NCBI GenBank assembly: GCA_040222235.1
Contig: JAVKDO010000001.1
Span: 18,311-82,310, forward strand
Origin: UBA6059 sp040222235
GTDB taxonomy: Bacteria > Bacteroidota > Bacteroidia > Cytophagales > Cyclobacteriaceae
Reading direction: 5' to 3'
DNA: 64,000 nt
Under the pieces are notes generated by a model. It was not told the DNA's origin and searched no databases. It saw only the letters and a list, made by a program, of their open reading frames with translations. Shown piece after piece: positions 27,413-36,185 of this stretch. How positions within the stretch are numbered: the first letter of the stretch is position 1; the number at the start of each line of letters is the position of its first letter. Made by a program: the position numbers and the translations under genes.

Positions 27413-29428
27413 TTACTTTGAATAGATCAATTTTAGGCTATCCGTTTGACTTCCCCTCGTGAGTTGTACCAAATAGATCCCAGTAACTAGGTTTTGAGGT
27501 GTCCACGTGATCTCATGAGCACCTGATCTCTGATACTCGTCAATGAGCACCTGCACTTCCCGTCCCAGTAAATCTAAAATTCTAAGTGTAACGTGCTCAG
27601 GCGAGGTAAGCTGATAAGTAACGTTGGTGAATTGATCAAAAGGATTGGGATATACTGTAGGCTTTTGTGATTTGTCTATTGCCGAATTTATTGAAAGGAC
27701 AGTTGAATCTACCGGAATAGGTGGGGTGTTAAAAGCGGTATCAGATGCCACATTTGAGTAAGCAGTAGCAACACCATTTCTAGTCGCCTTCACTCTGTAA
27801 GAATAGATAAGTTCATCCAGCACAGTCGAATCCGAGTAACCCGTGGTATTGGCTCCCAGCATAGCTAATTCCTCAAAATCATTAGATGCTACGCTCCGCT
27901 CTACGACAAACCCATCCTCATTATCGGACCTATCCGTCCAGTTGAGTTGGATGATTTCACCTTCGACTGCCTCGGCTGTTAGCTGATTAGGTGCTATAAC
28001 CCGGATGGCACCTGAGGTTATGTCTGTCGCTTCGTTGGAAAATTCACTGCATTGGTCGTCTCGACAAGCTTTGATCCGATAGGAGTAGAGCGTGGAGTCC
28101 TGCACATTGCGATCCAGAAATGACCTTTGATCTTGATGAATAATTCGGTAGGCCCTAAAATCCGTAGTTTCTGTCTTACGATGAAGGATGAATCTACCGA
28201 CAATGTCTCCGTTGTGATCCCAAGTAAGTCTTATCTGATCGTCGGCGATGGAGTCTATGGCCAGGTTGGCTGGTTTGGGAGGTGGGATGGTAGCCCGACC
28301 TGTCCATCGCTCGGTTGACTCCCACTGCATTTTTATATCATTGTTGATCCATTTTACCCGTGTTGTGTCCTGCTGACAAGCATTTTGACCACAGGCATTT
28401 TCATTGCTATTACTGCATAGTGCTGCCTCAGCTAGCTGGCAGTCCTCACCTTCATTATCCCAGCAGAAAGGATAGTGGAAGATGCTATTAGTAATCGTGA
28501 TTTGACTTGGACAATTGGCTGTGCCGTCATTGTAGAACTCTCCACTTAGCCTAAGGAAGCCAACCTGTTGATCCTCATCCGGGTTACCTGTAGTGACCGA
28601 TAGACCAGTGTAGTAGGCTTCAAAGTTGTCAAACAAGAGATTGTTGGGCACCCTGCCATTAGCCTCTCGCCGCACCTTCAGTGCTGAGCCTGATACATTG
28701 ACCATCAAGACGTTCCTGATTTCTGAGTCTCCCAATCGGGTACAGTAGAAGCCATGGAGCCCACCTCGCGTACCGCGGACATTGTGTCCCTCCGTCATGA
28801 CCACACCGTCGATCAACACATTCTTAGAGTTCTTCGGATAGATGACAGCCGGTGCAAAGGCATTCTCATTGAGTTCGTCTGTAAAGAAGTAGGTACCCGC
28901 TTTATGGACTTCCAGGTTTCGGGCCGTGACATTTTCGGTTTCAAATATGACCAGCGTACTCTCTTCCCACATTTCGAAAGTGATATTCTCTATCAGTACC
29001 GGTTGTTCGCTTGGTTCGATGATCAGGATAGCAATGACGGGTTCATTGTTGTGCTTGTAGAAGCCTCCATACAGTATGGCATTCTCTTCAGCGCCGTAGG
29101 TCGAGATGGTAAGCTCTTTATCGATATCCCAAATGAAGGCACTAACCCTGTTGCCGTCAAATTCAGAAACAGTACCAATGTGATGGGTAAAACGCTCTCC
29201 ACCTTTTAGGAGTATGGTTGACGTTTCTTGGTCAGATATAGCACAAAGGAATCTCGCCCGATGTAGGGTTAAGACTGGCTCTGCTATCGTGCCGCTGTTG
29301 CTGTCATCTCCTGAAGGACTTACATAGATGGTTTGTGCATGAGCATCGTACCCGGGAATCACAGCTAGAAGAAATGAAGTAAACAACAAAAAAGCTACCC
29401 TCGTTAGACTTTGTCCCATTAGATGCAT
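27413..29428 (-). CDS. T9SS-exported beta-helix protein with two FN3 domains, family unknown
   Basis: The 671-aa protein has a signal peptide (to about 31, AHAQ), then TIYVSPSGDDSNSGT, the usual opening of secreted beta-helix proteins. Repeated strands follow (VLIENITFEMWEES, NVTARNLEVHKAG, NVLIDGVVMTEGHN, SEIRNVLMVNVSGSALKVRR). Residues about 302-362 are Cys-rich and conserved in the paralogue at 33755. Two fibronectin-III domains (about 385-475 and 478-570) and a T9SS sorting domain from about 589 (VYPNPFDQF) complete it. It is probably surface-bound and glycan-active. Convergent with the 26049 gene and divergent from the Nramp-like gene. Confidence 0.8.
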   Translation of the reverse strand: MHLMGQSLTRVAFLLFTSFLLAVIPGYDAHAQTIYVSPSGDDSNSGTIAEPVLTLHRARFLCAISDQETSTILLKGGERFTHHIGTVSEFDGNRVSAFIWDIDKELTISTYGAEENAILYGGFYKHNNEPVIAILIIEPSEQPVLIENITFEMWEESTLVIFETENVTARNLEVHKAGTYFFTDELNENAFAPAVIYPKNSKNVLIDGVVMTEGHNVRGTRGGLHGFYCTRLGDSEIRNVLMVNVSGSALKVRREANGRVPNNLLFDNFEAYYTGLSVTTGNPDEDQQVGFLRLSGEFYNDGTANCPSQITITNSIFHYPFCWDNEGEDCQLAEAALCSNSNENACGQNACQQDTTRVKWINNDIKMQWESTERWTGRATIPPPKPANLAIDSIADDQIRLTWDHNGDIVGRFILHRKTETTDFRAYRIIHQDQRSFLDRNVQDSTLYSYRIKACRDDQCSEFSNEATDITSGAIRVIAPNQLTAEAVEGEIIQLNWTDRSDNEDGFVVERSVASNDFEELAMLGANTTGYSDSTVLDELIYSYRVKATRNGVATAYSNVASDTAFNTPPIPVDSTVLSINSAIDKSQKPTVYPNPFDQFTNVTYQLTSPEHVTLRILDLLGREVQVLIDEYQRSGAHEITWTPQNLVTGIYLVQLTRGSQTDSLKLIYSK

Positions 29429-29638
29429 AGTACCTCAATCTTTTGATTTCCTGATGGTAAGAGAGTATTTATTATTCGTAACCGAAGCTATTCTCAGGGT
29501 TACTTAAAACATAATTGGCAATTGGGCAAACCTAAGCCATCTGCCTACTTTCCCTTACGGTAGTGACGTAAATTGTGTCTTGATACCCTCAAAGCGTTGG
29601 GTATGCTACCTTTAACCCAACATTAAGCCCACAATACT

Positions 29639-30880
29639 TTGAATCGACTCATACAGCGTGTTGCACTTTTTCTTTCTGCACTTGGACCAGGCTTTTTCCT
29701 GGTAGGCTATAATATTGGCACAGGTAGCGTTACCACAATGGCCTCCGCAGGTGCAAATCATGGTACGGGACTCATGTGGGCCGTGTTGGTCTCCTGTGTT
29801 TTTACCTATATACTGATCGTCACCTTCGGACAGTATACGCTAGTGACGGGAAAAACTGCACTTCAGAGTTTTAAAATGAATTTTGGACCTGAAATGGCTA
29901 AACTGGTACTTTGGTCCTTGATCATTTCTGAGATGGTATCTAGTATCGGTGTAATGGCGATACTATCGGAAGTTATTCACGAGTATTCTAAGCTGTTCAC
30001 TTCATCAGGCGAAGGAATCAATACGGTTCTCATTTCGGTAGTAACAGGTTTGTTGGTCGTAGGTCTGCTATTCAATGGACGCTATTCGTTTATTGAAAAG
30101 ATCCTGATTGTATTTGTTACCGTGATGGGGCTCTCTTTTTTATTGAGTAGTGTATTGATCATTCAAAGTCCCTCAGAGGTGTTGACAGGTATGATTCCGA
30201 GTATTCCTGAAGGTGCTAATGCCGGATTGATCATTGCAGGTATGATCGGCACTACCATGGGTGGCGTGGTGTATGTCGTGCGCTCTAGCACTATGAAAGA
30301 AAAGAATTGGGGAATCTCGAACCTGAAGATGGAAAAAAGGGATGCGCTGGTCTCGGCCGGTGTGATGTTTTTACTCAGTGCGGCGATTATGGCCGCCGCA
30401 GCTGGTACACTACATCCACTCAGTTTGAAGGTCGACAATGCTATCGATATGGTGAAATTACTCGAGCCACTTGCAGGTTCGTTTGCCATTTCACTTTTCG
30501 TTGGCGGGTTAGTGGCGGCAGGATTGTCTTCTTTGTTCCCCCACTACATTCTTGTGCCTATGCTGCTATCAGACTATCAGGATAAGAAGCTTGATCTGTC
30601 AACCACTAAGAACCGTATGATCGTGATATTCTATGCCGCTTTGGGTCTAATTGTCCCCATTTTTGGCGGTAGACCGGTAGCCGTGATGATCGTCTCCCAG
30701 GCGCTAGCACTACTTGCAACACCGACCATACTCGTACTGATGTGGATACAACTCAATGACAAAAAGGCGCTTGGATCCTATGCTATAGGGTTGCCAAAGA
30801 ATATTTTGATCGGTCTGATCACCGCTTTCACCCTTTTTATCTGTGTCTTGGGATTTATGGGTATTGCTGACTTATTATAA
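29639..30880 (+). CDS. Nramp-like membrane transporter lacking the metal-binding motif
   Basis: The 413-aa protein has about 11 membrane segments and an Nramp/LeuT-fold opening, LGPGFFLVGYNIGTGS followed by SAGANHGTGLMW. In true Nramp metal transporters helix 1 carries DPGN; here that position reads IGTGS. In helix 6 the MPH motif is MGG (MIGTTMGGVVYVVRSS). The residues that bind manganese or iron are therefore missing. It is 8 nt before a TIM-barrel isomerase/epimerase gene, suggesting a sugar-derivative substrate instead. TTG at 29639 is the likely start because no in-frame ATG is available upstream before a stop. Inner-membrane location is certain; substrate is unknown. Confidence 0.8.
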   Translation: MNRLIQRVALFLSALGPGFFLVGYNIGTGSVTTMASAGANHGTGLMWAVLVSCVFTYILIVTFGQYTLVTGKTALQSFKMNFGPEMAKLVLWSLIISEMVSSIGVMAILSEVIHEYSKLFTSSGEGINTVLISVVTGLLVVGLLFNGRYSFIEKILIVFVTVMGLSFLLSSVLIIQSPSEVLTGMIPSIPEGANAGLIIAGMIGTTMGGVVYVVRSSTMKEKNWGISNLKMEKRDALVSAGVMFLLSAAIMAAAAGTLHPLSLKVDNAIDMVKLLEPLAGSFAISLFVGGLVAAGLSSLFPHYILVPMLLSDYQDKKLDLSTTKNRMIVIFYAALGLIVPIFGGRPVAVMIVSQALALLATPTILVLMWIQLNDKKALGSYAIGLPKNILIGLITAFTLFICVLGFMGIADLL

Positions 30881-30888
30881 ATTGATGC

Positions 30889-31815
30889 ATGATGACTAAA
30901 AATACTGTTAATGACCACATTGTTTGCGCCTACTTGTATTCCATAACCAAATACGGCTATCCACCTCCCGCAAGCGGGACATTGGCGCATATCGATGAAA
31001 TGATCGAGTTGGGTTTTGCTTCAATCGAATTGGAAGGAATTCGTGAAGATCATCTGATGGAAGTGTTTGCCTTGAAAGACAGTATTGCAGAAAAGCTGAG
31101 AAAAGAGAATCTGACGGTTCCTTATTTCTGCGGTGTACTCCCTGGTTTGTCATCATTGGATGAAGCAGAACGAAACAAACAGCTGGATCTATTTGAGAAG
31201 GGATGCGAGACAGCTGCTTGTTTTGGGGCGATAGGTGTATTGGATAATGCCCCTTTACCGCCTTTCCATTTCCCTTCGGATATTCCGGTCGTCAGACACT
31301 ACGATGAAGAAGTCCTCAATGCTGCCTACTGGCCTAAGGATGTCTCCTGGGAGCAGTACTGGGAGCAATTGGTGGATACCTACAGAACGGCATGTGAAAT
31401 TGCCGGTAGGTATAAGCTTAAATATGTGATGCACCCCGCTGTAGGTGTACTTGCGTCCAGTACTGATGGCTATCTGAGATTTCATGATGCGGTGAAGATG
31501 GATAACCTGCGGTTCAATTTTGATACGGCCAATCAGTTCCTGATCAAGGAAAACTTGTCACTATCGCTAAGAAGGTTGAAAGACCATATCGACTACATCC
31601 ACGTCTCGGATAACGGTGGATTCAAGATGGAACATCTTGCCATCGGCCAGGGAAACATCCGTTGGGATGTGTTTTTTGAAACATTACAAGTGATTGATTT
31701 TAAAGGACACATTGGGATAGATATCGGCGGAGATGAATCGGCAGTTGATGATTTGGATGTTGCTTATACGGATGCCGCGGCATTTATTTCAGAGCATTGG
31801 CATGCTATTCATTGA
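30889..31815 (+). CDS. Sugar phosphate isomerase/epimerase family TIM-barrel protein
   Basis: The 308-aa cytoplasmic protein has the xylose-isomerase-like AP-endonuclease-2 fold: IDEMIELGFASIELEGIRED near the start, YVMHPAVGVLASS, NLRFNFDTANQFL, IDYIHVSDNGGFKMEHLAIG and a late GHIGIDIGGDE. The His, Asp and Glu residues in these blocks form the usual divalent-metal site. Family members include epimerases, dehydratases and the 3-keto-2-hydroxyglucal hydratase of the alternative glycoside pathway. It has no signal peptide. It is coupled to the Nramp-like transporter (8-nt gap), so it probably acts on what that protein imports. Two adjacent Met codons are possible starts. Confidence 0.85.
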   Translation: MMTKNTVNDHIVCAYLYSITKYGYPPPASGTLAHIDEMIELGFASIELEGIREDHLMEVFALKDSIAEKLRKENLTVPYFCGVLPGLSSLDEAERNKQLDLFEKGCETAACFGAIGVLDNAPLPPFHFPSDIPVVRHYDEEVLNAAYWPKDVSWEQYWEQLVDTYRTACEIAGRYKLKYVMHPAVGVLASSTDGYLRFHDAVKMDNLRFNFDTANQFLIKENLSLSLRRLKDHIDYIHVSDNGGFKMEHLAIGQGNIRWDVFFETLQVIDFKGHIGIDIGGDESAVDDLDVAYTDAAAFISEHWHAIH

Positions 31816-31884
31816 TGCTTCGTAGTGGTGGATGGTTCGTAAAGTAGTCTTCAACACATAGGCTATTTTACTAACACTTGCACA

Positions 31885-33726
31885 ATGCGGCTTCAGCTTC
31901 TCCATATTTTATTTCTATCTGTATCCTCAATTTTTTTACTTGGTTGCGAACCGCCACCTTCAAATGAAGATCAAACCCCAGTGGTACGTTCCAAAGCCTG
32001 GCTGGAAACCTACTTAAAACAACCGATACCCGAAAGCCCCAGAAAGAGCAGGTACTTTGAATTGATCAATGAAGTCTCTGGCGATTATTGCGATGTTGAT
32101 GTTTCGTTTTTCACCGGCACTGACCAACATGAATCGCCTAGCCGGAGAAAGATTAGTGCGCTGGGAAACCTGGCGTTCTCCTATCATACACCAGGACTCA
32201 TCTATCATAAAGATCCTACGGCATTGAGTATGCTCAGAGATTCATTTGTAGGCATGACCTCACATGTTTCAGATGAAGGTAAATTTACCTGGGAAAATGA
32301 TAAGCTATCATATAGACATGGTAGTCATGAACACGGCTGGAGGTTAGAGCCACTACTCATGGGATACATATGGATCAAAGAGGATCTGAGTGAGGGCGAC
32401 CAGGAAATCATCGAAGATGCGCTATGGAAGGCAGGCAGATGGTTGTTCGAGAATCCAAACACTGAAAACAATAATAGAGGAATTGTTTCATCTGCGGTAT
32501 TAGCTTCGGCAGGTTTGTACTTCGAAGAGCCAACATGGTTCAATCGAGCGCAAGATCTGGGTGACGACATATTCAAAGCAGTTATTCTACCGAATGGTCA
32601 GATCGGTGAGCATACAGAGCAGTATGCCGGTGGTGGGCCTGATATTAACTACACCTACACTGGTCTAGGCTACCTGTATACTTACCGGCTTTTTACGGGT
32701 GCTGAGCATTTGGATCCGCTGATCAAGAAAGCAGCGCACTGGCTGACTGGATACAATACGGTGAGTCAGTGGCCTGTGGTAGTTGGAGCCTCTGTTCGAA
32801 CTACACGAGCCAATTCATCGAGCTATCGCGACTGTTTACCGCTGTTTGAGCGGATGTCCAAAGTAGATCCCTACTATGGTTTTATCTCAGATATGGCTTT
32901 GGAAAAGGTAGGTGGACTTGGATACAATCCGTTTGATCCGGGTAGGTGTCATATCATAAGCCCGGCTATCTGGGCACTGCTCGAAGGAGGTAAAGGAGGT
33001 GATGCGGGTGCAAGAGATCATGTCAATCGGACTGAAGTCTACAATAATCCCAATGTCGATTATGCCCTGGTCACACGAGACTACCAAACCGGAATTGTAT
33101 TTCGGGCGCGAAGTGGCTACAAGAACAACAGCCAGGAGCTGTACAGAAAACTGCCAGCCGAAGGAATGCCTTTGAGAGGCATGCAGACTTGGGCATGGCA
33201 AGATGAGCTGCCCATCATACTGCATGATGACGGTGGGGCAGAGGGTCGACATTCATATACATCAGCTGGTGATTTTAATTCTGCCACTACCGATGTGGAT
33301 CGGTGGGAGGAAATTGTAAATGCAGACTCCACTATGCATACTATTGTCGAATGGCGAGGGCCCTTTTGGACGCTATACGCCTTCACAGAGTCATCGACGG
33401 TGGTTGCCTATGGTGGGCCGGAGCGTGATTATACTACGAAATGGTATATGAATCCAGACATAGTCCCAAGACATAGTATTGATGCTGATAAGAATACGAT
33501 ATCATTTGAAGGACTAGCTGGAAAAATTATCTACCGAACAGGCCAAGCCACGTCGAAAGAAGGTGGTGTGGAAATAATTACGGATGCGGAAAACATGGCT
33601 TTCGGATTCTCAGATAACAATTTCAGCTTCAATCAAAGAAGCGAGCCGGCTAATAGGCTAACATTTACAGATATGTCAGGATCCTATGAACTTGATTTTG
33701 ATATGCTCTTAAAATCTCGAAATTAA
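31885..33726 (+). CDS. Lipoprotein with toroid plus beta-sandwich, polysaccharide-lyase-like
   Basis: The 613-aa lipoprotein (Cys at 21, FLLGC) has a helical N-terminal half and a beta-rich C-terminal half, the two-part layout of toroid lyases such as PL8, PL12 and PL21. Candidate catalytic positions are the His cluster RHGSHEHGWRLEP (144-156), the Asn in ENNNRGIVSSA (194-204) and the Tyr-rich GPDINYTYTGLGYLYTYR (251-268). The C-terminal half includes FRARSGYKNNSQE and a WAWQDELPIILHDDGG segment like the metal/sandwich region of heparinase II/III-type enzymes. It is probably a periplasmic or surface lyase for a uronic-acid polymer. The family is unassigned. Confidence 0.65.
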   Translation: MRLQLLHILFLSVSSIFLLGCEPPPSNEDQTPVVRSKAWLETYLKQPIPESPRKSRYFELINEVSGDYCDVDVSFFTGTDQHESPSRRKISALGNLAFSYHTPGLIYHKDPTALSMLRDSFVGMTSHVSDEGKFTWENDKLSYRHGSHEHGWRLEPLLMGYIWIKEDLSEGDQEIIEDALWKAGRWLFENPNTENNNRGIVSSAVLASAGLYFEEPTWFNRAQDLGDDIFKAVILPNGQIGEHTEQYAGGGPDINYTYTGLGYLYTYRLFTGAEHLDPLIKKAAHWLTGYNTVSQWPVVVGASVRTTRANSSSYRDCLPLFERMSKVDPYYGFISDMALEKVGGLGYNPFDPGRCHIISPAIWALLEGGKGGDAGARDHVNRTEVYNNPNVDYALVTRDYQTGIVFRARSGYKNNSQELYRKLPAEGMPLRGMQTWAWQDELPIILHDDGGAEGRHSYTSAGDFNSATTDVDRWEEIVNADSTMHTIVEWRGPFWTLYAFTESSTVVAYGGPERDYTTKWYMNPDIVPRHSIDADKNTISFEGLAGKIIYRTGQATSKEGGVEIITDAENMAFGFSDNNFSFNQRSEPANRLTFTDMSGSYELDFDMLLKSRN

Positions 33727-33754
33727 TGTTTTGGATTAGAAAAATAATTCTCTG

Positions 33755-34900
33755 ATGAACGATAGTCTTATAAAACTCCTGTCCTTAATTGTTATGCTGA
33801 CCTTTTGTAGCGTACATCATTTACAGGCATTGACGATCTATGTGAGTCCTACTGGAAGTGATGATAACGATGGTCAAAGTCCCCAACATGCGATCGAGAC
33901 ATTAGCTAAAGCCAAAAAGATGTGTCTGAATTCAAAAGACGATTCTTTTGAGATTTTTCTTCAGGGAGGTGTAGTTCATTCAAACTTTGATGAACCTGAA
34001 AGCGAGAGTTTTTATGACAATTCTCGAACCAATGAATTCGGATTTGTTTGGGATATCGACAAACCACTTGTACTTTCTACTTATGGGTCTGACGAAAAAG
34101 CGATCATTTATGGGTCGAAATATACCAAGGGAAAAAAAGAGGCAACCATGCCTATATGCGTTTATCGCCCTAGCTCGGAAAAAGTCTTAATAGAAAATCT
34201 CTTTATTAAAATGTGGCAAAAAGGTGCCATTATGGTCATGGAATCAGAGAATGTGCATATTCGAAACATAAAGGTTGATAGCATAGGTACGGTATATATC
34301 CCGGATGATGTCCTTTCGCCAAATGGCAGTGACTACCCTTATGTGGCCGGAGTAATTTACCCAAAGAACTCCAGTAACATATTGATTGAAAACATCGTCA
34401 TGACGAATTGTCATAATATATTTCCAAGCTCTGATGCATTGCATGGCTTCTATTGCACGCGATTGAATAACTCGGAAATAAGAAACGTCTACATGAAAAA
34501 TGTAAGTGGCTCCCCTTTAAAATTCAGAAGGGCGGCTGCAAACAATGTCTATGTTCATGATATCCAATGTTATTATTCAGGCACTACCAATACGCATGGT
34601 TCAGATGAATTGGATCAGCCAGGATTTGTGCGTTACAGTGGTGACGTGAATTCAGGTTGTCCGAGCAACATTCTCATTGAGAATGCCACTTTTTGGTATC
34701 CCTATTGCTGGTCGGATAAAGAAGACTGTTATCAAGCGTCTTCTCAACCTTGCTCCATGAGCAATGAGGCTTTGTGTGGTGGTAAGAATACTTGTTACGA
34801 AGATCAGGAGAGGATTAAGTGGGTCAATGTAGATTTCAGGTATGATTGGGTTTCTGATGATGGCAGTATTCCACTACCCCCGATGTATGAGACGAATTAG
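33755..34900 (+). CDS. Secreted beta-helix protein, paralogue of the 27413 gene product
   Basis: The 381-aa protein has a signal peptide (about 1-26, LQALT) and the same opening TIYVSPTGSDDNDGQSP as the 27413 gene product. It shares the blocks FGFVWDIDKPLVLSTYGSDE, EKVLIENLFIKMWQKG, YPKNSSNILIENIVMTNCHN, LHGFYCTRLNNSEIRNVYM and a conserved Cys-rich C-terminus (CPSNILIENATFWYPYCW, then CYQ, PCS, LCG and CYE). It lacks the FN3 and T9SS domains, so it would stay periplasmic. The pair flanks the transporter/isomerase/lyase group on opposite strands. A polysaccharide lyase or isomerase role is inferred from fold and place only. Confidence 0.78.
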   Translation: MNDSLIKLLSLIVMLTFCSVHHLQALTIYVSPTGSDDNDGQSPQHAIETLAKAKKMCLNSKDDSFEIFLQGGVVHSNFDEPESESFYDNSRTNEFGFVWDIDKPLVLSTYGSDEKAIIYGSKYTKGKKEATMPICVYRPSSEKVLIENLFIKMWQKGAIMVMESENVHIRNIKVDSIGTVYIPDDVLSPNGSDYPYVAGVIYPKNSSNILIENIVMTNCHNIFPSSDALHGFYCTRLNNSEIRNVYMKNVSGSPLKFRRAAANNVYVHDIQCYYSGTTNTHGSDELDQPGFVRYSGDVNSGCPSNILIENATFWYPYCWSDKEDCYQASSQPCSMSNEALCGGKNTCYEDQERIKWVNVDFRYDWVSDDGSIPLPPMYETN

Positions 34901-35022
34901 TCAATTTAGAGTCTCATTGGGTAGGGAGATGAGTGGTTATCTTTAGTTCAAATATGTTATCCATGAAGCTAGCTGGATTGATCATAATTTAAAATGTGTT
35001 CATCCAAGCCTTATACGATTTA

Positions 35023-36168
35023 ATGAGAACTCGATTGATATTTTATCTTCTGTTATTGCCCATTTTGGCTTTGACATGGGGCTGTCAGCGAACAGAAGAG
35101 GGTCAAGCTGAGTTATTCTACGAATATGGCCCTCCGCCTACGATTTGGCTGAATAAAGCAGGGCGGAACCTTATGGCTGAACAAGCCTCACTGCTCGACG
35201 CTGATATATATGATGAAATTATAAGCAATGCGAATCAGGCCCTTGAGGTAGATCCTAATCCAACCGATTCCATTTTTTATGAAGGGCTGGTTTCAAACAA
35301 TCCCAGACGCCTTGATATGAGGCAACATTTCAGAGATATTACGAACCTTGTTTATTTAATTAATGCTTACGTCTTGACTAACAAGCAAGCCTACGCAGAG
35401 CAGACCATGGCTATTGCGGTAGCATGGGCAAAAAAATATAAACCAACGGGAAATGATGTCAATGAAAACAAATTGCGTGATTTTTTCTATGCATTTGACA
35501 TTCATCGTGACACTTTCTCGGACGAAGACAGAATACTCGTCGAGGACTGGTTGAAGCTAATGGCCTCAAAACAAATAGCGCATTGGGATATTGAAATAGG
35601 CTCGAGCAATAGGCATGCTAAACGAATGAAGATCATATTGATGGCAGGTATCACTTTTGATAATCAAGAATATATTGATTTTGCCGTTCAAGAGATTGAA
35701 AAGATCCTTGATGACTCGTTATATCCCGATGGTACCAGCCGTGACTTGGAGCGGCGTGACGCCATCCATTACCATAATTCTTAAATCAAGAACTACCTTA
35801 TTCTTAACTATCTCACCAGACTGGTAGGAACAGATATTTACAAAGATATCCAGCCTGGAGGTGGCTCGATTGAGAAAAGCGTGCATTTTATGTTTCCCTA
35901 TATCCGACAAGAGAAGATTCATCCTGAATGGGTGAATAGTAAAATCGACCTGGATAGAAGGCGATATGAAGCAGGAGATGACTATTACAAACCGGGCAAT
36001 CCCTGGGATATACGACAGGGATACTCGACGCTGATTCTTGCAAGTCCATTTGATAGTGCGTGTAGGCAGCTCAGTCCCCTTTTGGAGCAAGAGGAGGGAC
36101 TAGAAGATCTGAGATGGTTGAACTTTCAGATCGAAGTTGTCAAGGAGATTTTGGGGAAGATTGATTGA
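35023..36168 (+). pseudogene. Alginate-lyase-family (PF05426-like) lipoprotein gene with one in-frame stop
   Basis: The first part (35023-35784) encodes a lipoprotein signal (Cys at 21, TWGC) and an alginate-lyase-fold body with LRDFFYAFDIHRDTFSDED, IGSSNRHAKRMKIILMAG and DGTSRDLERRDAIHYHNS. A TAA at 35782-35784 follows this catalytic RxxAxHYHN block. The same frame then continues open, IKNYLILNYLTRLVGTDIY to EVVKEILGKID, ending at 36168. The N- and C-parts together make a normal-sized family member (about 381 codons). One base change from a sense codon such as CAA would account for the stop. It is a pseudogene, a sequencing error or, less likely, a readthrough gene. Confidence 0.75.
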
Positions 36169-36185
36169 TATTATGGTGATAATGG

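Noticed and set aside
28754..29209. Plus-strand ORF of 151 codons
   Set aside because: It is antisense to the T9SS beta-helix gene, whose frame has signal peptide, repeats and sorting domain.
29639..30880. Calling the transporter a manganese/iron Nramp
   Set aside because: The DPGN and MPH metal-binding motifs are not present.
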